DNA of 35,083 nt from Diphasiastrum complanatum (lineage: Eukaryota; Streptophyta; Lycopodiopsida; Lycopodiales; Lycopodiaceae). The notes beneath the pieces were generated by a model. That model had not been told where the DNA came from and made no database searches. It worked only from the letters and a program-made list of their open reading frames with translations. The DNA lies in assembly GCA_029204225.1 (NCBI GenBank), contig MU835919.1, positions 1 to 35,083 on the forward strand, written 5' to 3'. The first letter of the stretch is position 1, and every line of letters begins with the position of its first letter. Shown piece by piece: positions 31,964 to 35,083 of the stretch. The translations under genes and the position numbers were made by a program.

Positions 31964-34574
31964 ATGGATTCGACAGCTTCATCTCTCTTTTATGCAACTA
32001 TTACTGCTGATCCTACATCTTCTCCACGTAACAAGTGCGCTCTTTCTGGCAAAGACTGGTCTAGAGAAAACTTCAATGGGAAGTTGAAGCCAGATCATTC
32101 TGTTAGTGGTGCTGAAAGAAAAGAGAACATTTCGTTTTTCTGTACAACAGCAGATGAAGTCCCTGTAGCTCAACAAAATCTCTCTACCCTTTCCTCCTCC
32201 TTCAAGATGAATGGGGAGCCTTATGTCAGGAATGGAGATACGAGCATCTTTTCAAGCTCATTTCCTGCACTATTTCATGAAAAATGTAAGTATCACGTTT
32301 CACAAGCATTGCTTGTATGGATTATTGAATGTCAGGAATGGCATTAGTATTGCAACTTATAACATTACTAATACCATTACTGCATATTAGAGATACGGTT
32401 TGGTTGCTTATTTTTTATCTATTGTTTGGTGATACATTTTGCAAGGAAATTGTTTTGAGCAACCAATCTGAAACTGGTTACTAGTTAGGACAGTTTTGTC
32501 GGTCTCTGTCAAATGCATGAGATGCATAGAGGGGTCATGAAGTAGAGGCTTCCTTCGTGTAACTCTTTGTTTCCTGTGGAGTTATCTTGAAATTGATGTT
32601 GCTATTGGATGAGCAGCGCTGTGCAAGGTGCATCTGAATTTTTGTTTGGATTACAAGGTAGTTTTCTGAAAGATATCGCGTTAGTATATTGTATTGGCAA
32701 TATCTGAAAAGATAGATCAACCTAGATCTTATCAACCCCATATCTTGAATTATTTTGCAGTGAGCTTTTCTGAAACAGAGATTTTTGGCCGTACCTTTGA
32801 GATTGCAACGTCACACTGCAATGGAGAAGAAGATAGCGAAGATCTTTTTGGATCAATTGAAGAGTTGGAATCACATACCATTGGCAATCTCCTTCCTGAT
32901 AATGAAGAGGAGCTATTGGCAGGGGTTACAGATGATTTTGGCTCTGCTGTATACTTCAACAACGCAGAAGAAGCAGAAGATTTTGATCTTTTCAGCAGTG
33001 GCGGTGGAATGGAGCTCGAGTCCGATCCACTAGATGGGCTTGGTGCTTACATGAATGGCGAACGTGTTGTAGACGTTTTGGCAGGTCATACTACTCAATC
33101 TGGAGGGCTTGCATCAGTGGCAGGTGAACACCCATTTGGGGAACATCCTTCTAGAACCCTTTTTGTGCGAAATATCAACAGCAACATTGAGGATAGTGAG
33201 CTTCGTTCTCTGTTTGAGGTGTGTGCATTTCTATAGTTCATTGCAAAACGAAAATAAAGCTAGTTGCTCAAATATCTGCCAGGTGTAGCGACTCTTACTG
33301 TAACATAATGTGGATTGCTGTTTGGTTTTTTGACAGACTTAATATGGTAGGATGACAACATTCATGGTTACCTTAAAACCATTCTCTCTGTGATTGTTCT
33401 AGCCTTTGTGTTATATTTCTGTGAATCTGTCAGATGAACTTCTTACTAAGGGAGTTCAAATTTCACTGTAAGATTCAGAATAAAGTGATTATTTAACTCT
33501 GACAATTTTAAATTTTAGGATGTGAAATGGCAATAGATTCCTCCCTTTTACATTTATATAAATGGTTTGCAGGTACTTTTTTAAGTGTCGTGTTACTGTA
33601 TTTCCTGTGATGCAGCAATATGGTGCTATACGCACACTATATACAGCCTGTAAGCACCGTGGCTTTGTTATGATATCTTATTATGATATTCGAGCAGCCC
33701 GAAGTGCAATGCGCGCACTTCAGAACAAGCCATTGCGAAGAAGAAAGCTAGACATTCATTTTTCTATACCAAAGGTGATAACATTCTGTGTTTGGTAAGA
33801 GCAGTATGCTGAGCAATGTAATCCATGGTTAGGAATTTTCTGTAGATCCAAATTGGAACTGTAGCCCCACTGCATTCCAGCACTTAAAATCTTTGAATTG
33901 GTTGACTTGGTCCACATCAAGATCTCTCAGGTGTATTTATAATAAAGGCTATCTAGATATTATGATCAGAGACAATAGACTGGCTGATGAAGCTTCATTT
34001 GAAGACTTGAAAAAAGCTTTTCTGTGCTAGTTATGAATAACCTGTGAGTCAGCCTCTTACAACTGTTTTTCGTATTTTGGGGCCTTGGTGTAAGTTTTTC
34101 CCTATTTTTTGCTTTTCATTCAACTGATGGATAGAGAACATGGAATTTTTTTTTTGTGGTTGACATGTTTTTCATCGAAAATTGCAGGATAATCCTTCTG
34201 ATAAGGATGTAAATCAAGGGACTTTGGTAGTATTCAACCTTGATGCTTCAGTGTCTAATGATGACTTACGGCAAATTTTTGGTAAATATGGTGAAGTGAA
34301 AGAGGTAATGCCAAGTGGACCTGAGATAAGATTATTTGCTTGGAGCTTTTACAAATTGTTACTCTTGAATTTTTGAAGCTAGCATTTTTGGAGTTTCAAC
34401 TGAAATTTTTTCTCATGGGCAGATACGTGAAACTCCCCACAAGCACCATCACAAATTCATAGAATTTTATGATGTTAGATCTGCCGAGGCAGCACTACGG
34501 GCTTTGAATAGAAGCGATATTGCTGGCAAACGAATTAAACTTGAGCCAAGCCGTCCTGGTGGTGCTCGCCGCAG
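31964..34574 (+). CDS. Mei2-like RNA-binding protein (AML family), 5' five coding exons, 3' partial
   Basis: Relative of fission-yeast Mei2; plant members bind RNA and influence meiosis and meristem growth. Coding exons: 31964-32285, 32761-33218, 33616-33774, 34188-34304 and 34423-34574, all GT-AG, with phases that agree (T|TG codon at the first junction, codon boundaries after that, an open codon AG| at the end). The start is the first ATG after an in-frame TGA (MDSTASSLFYATITADPTSS). Family marks: SSSFPALFHEK, then ELESHTIGNLLPDNEEELLA. RRM1 spans exons 2-3: RTLFVRNINSNIEDSELRSL with RNP2 LFVRNI, and RGFVMISY as RNP1. RRM2 spans exons 4-5: GTLVVFNLDASVSNDDLRQI and HHKFIEFYDV, ending KLEPSRPGGARR, a Mei2-like signature. 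The Mei2-specific C-terminal RRM3 would lie beyond the window. No disabling change is seen. Confidence 0.9.
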
Positions 34575-35083
34575 GTTTGTGTTTAGTTTTGAAATATGAC
34601 AATGGAGAAGCCTTCATTACTATAATTCTGTAAGCCTCAAGGATATATGAACTTACTTCTTGCAAGCTCAAGTGTCTCCTGTGTTACTAGATCAGAAACG
34701 TAATGCATGAACAGGAGGTTAGTATTTGTGAAACCCTATATCAACAAACCTAGATGCATTTGTCGCTTGATAAAAAACACGAGCTATGGTCCATTGAGCA
34801 ACGTTTGGTAAAAGGAGGTGGGATTGTTTTTTGTACTTTGGCTTAGCCTTTTACTAGATGAGGAGTACTTAATGAATGAATGAAAGCTACGATGAAAAAG
34901 TGCATTATTAGGGAATTAAAATATGAGGAGTGAGTCATCTGACAGCATTTTGTACATGAAAAACAGAGACCATATATATATGTGATCCTTCATGACACAC
35001 CCTTCAAATAGCCATATATAACCGCACCTTGGGTTGTCTCCTTTCTTTTGAGATGAGTTTCATTGTATTTTTATTTCCGATTA
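34575..35083 (+). other. intron of the Mei2-like gene, running off the right edge
   Basis: It starts with GT at 34575 after exon end CGCAG. No sequence resembling the next Mei2-like block is seen before the edge, so the acceptor is probably outside the window. No other feature is seen. Confidence 0.55.

Overview
The window is nuclear DNA of a land plant. Three genes match plant-wide families: a GAUT galacturonosyltransferase, an ABCF4/GCN4-type ABC-F ATPase and a Mei2-like RNA-binding protein. They have GT-AG introns or, for ABCF4, a single exon. They sit in AT-rich DNA full of decayed LTR and LINE retroelements and long (CT)n, (GA)n, (AC)n and (TA)n microsatellites. The LINE type and the CT-rich repeats would suit a non-seed vascular plant such as a fern or lycophyte, but the lineage is a low-confidence guess.

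Layout. 1-3256 (+): the 3' four coding exons of a GAUT1/GAUT4-type gene; its N-terminal exons lie off the left edge. The first intron in the window carries the fossil RNase H of a Ty1/copia element. 3257-8990: intergenic, with a (TA)n tract, a small MITE-like element (4320-4639), a (GA)n tract, a 59-bp tandem duplication and a ~0.5-kb internally deleted copia element on the minus strand (two 132-bp repeats, tRNA-iMet primer site, scrap of gag). 9000-11213 (+): intact single-exon ABCF4-like gene. 11214-16260: no recognisable gene, but a perfect 108-bp tandem duplication. 16262-18580 (+): the C-terminal end of a gypsy integrase, then a degraded copia gag-pro-int-RT remnant. 18581-22900: no gene recognised; a diverged duplication, a GC-rich island that could be an orphan 5' end, and G-rich hairpins. 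22907-26998: a patchwork of gypsy and copia fragments plus an inverted LINE fragment. 26999-31390: four LINE-type 3' ends head to tail, joined at (CT)n tails; one of them (28910-31264) carries an ORF1 that a 667-bp hAT-like MITE has interrupted. 31964-right edge (+): 5' part of a Mei2-like gene, covering RRM1 and RRM2.

The three host genes have no visible functional link: cell-wall pectin synthesis, ribosome-associated ABC-F function and RNA-binding developmental control. The most interesting structure is the LINE array. Three or four elements share the terminal motif GACATTAATAA(A) followed by (CT)n, and each next element starts exactly where the previous CT tail ends. This suggests a LINE group that targets its own microsatellite tail. 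No computation or database search was done; all homology calls are by eye.
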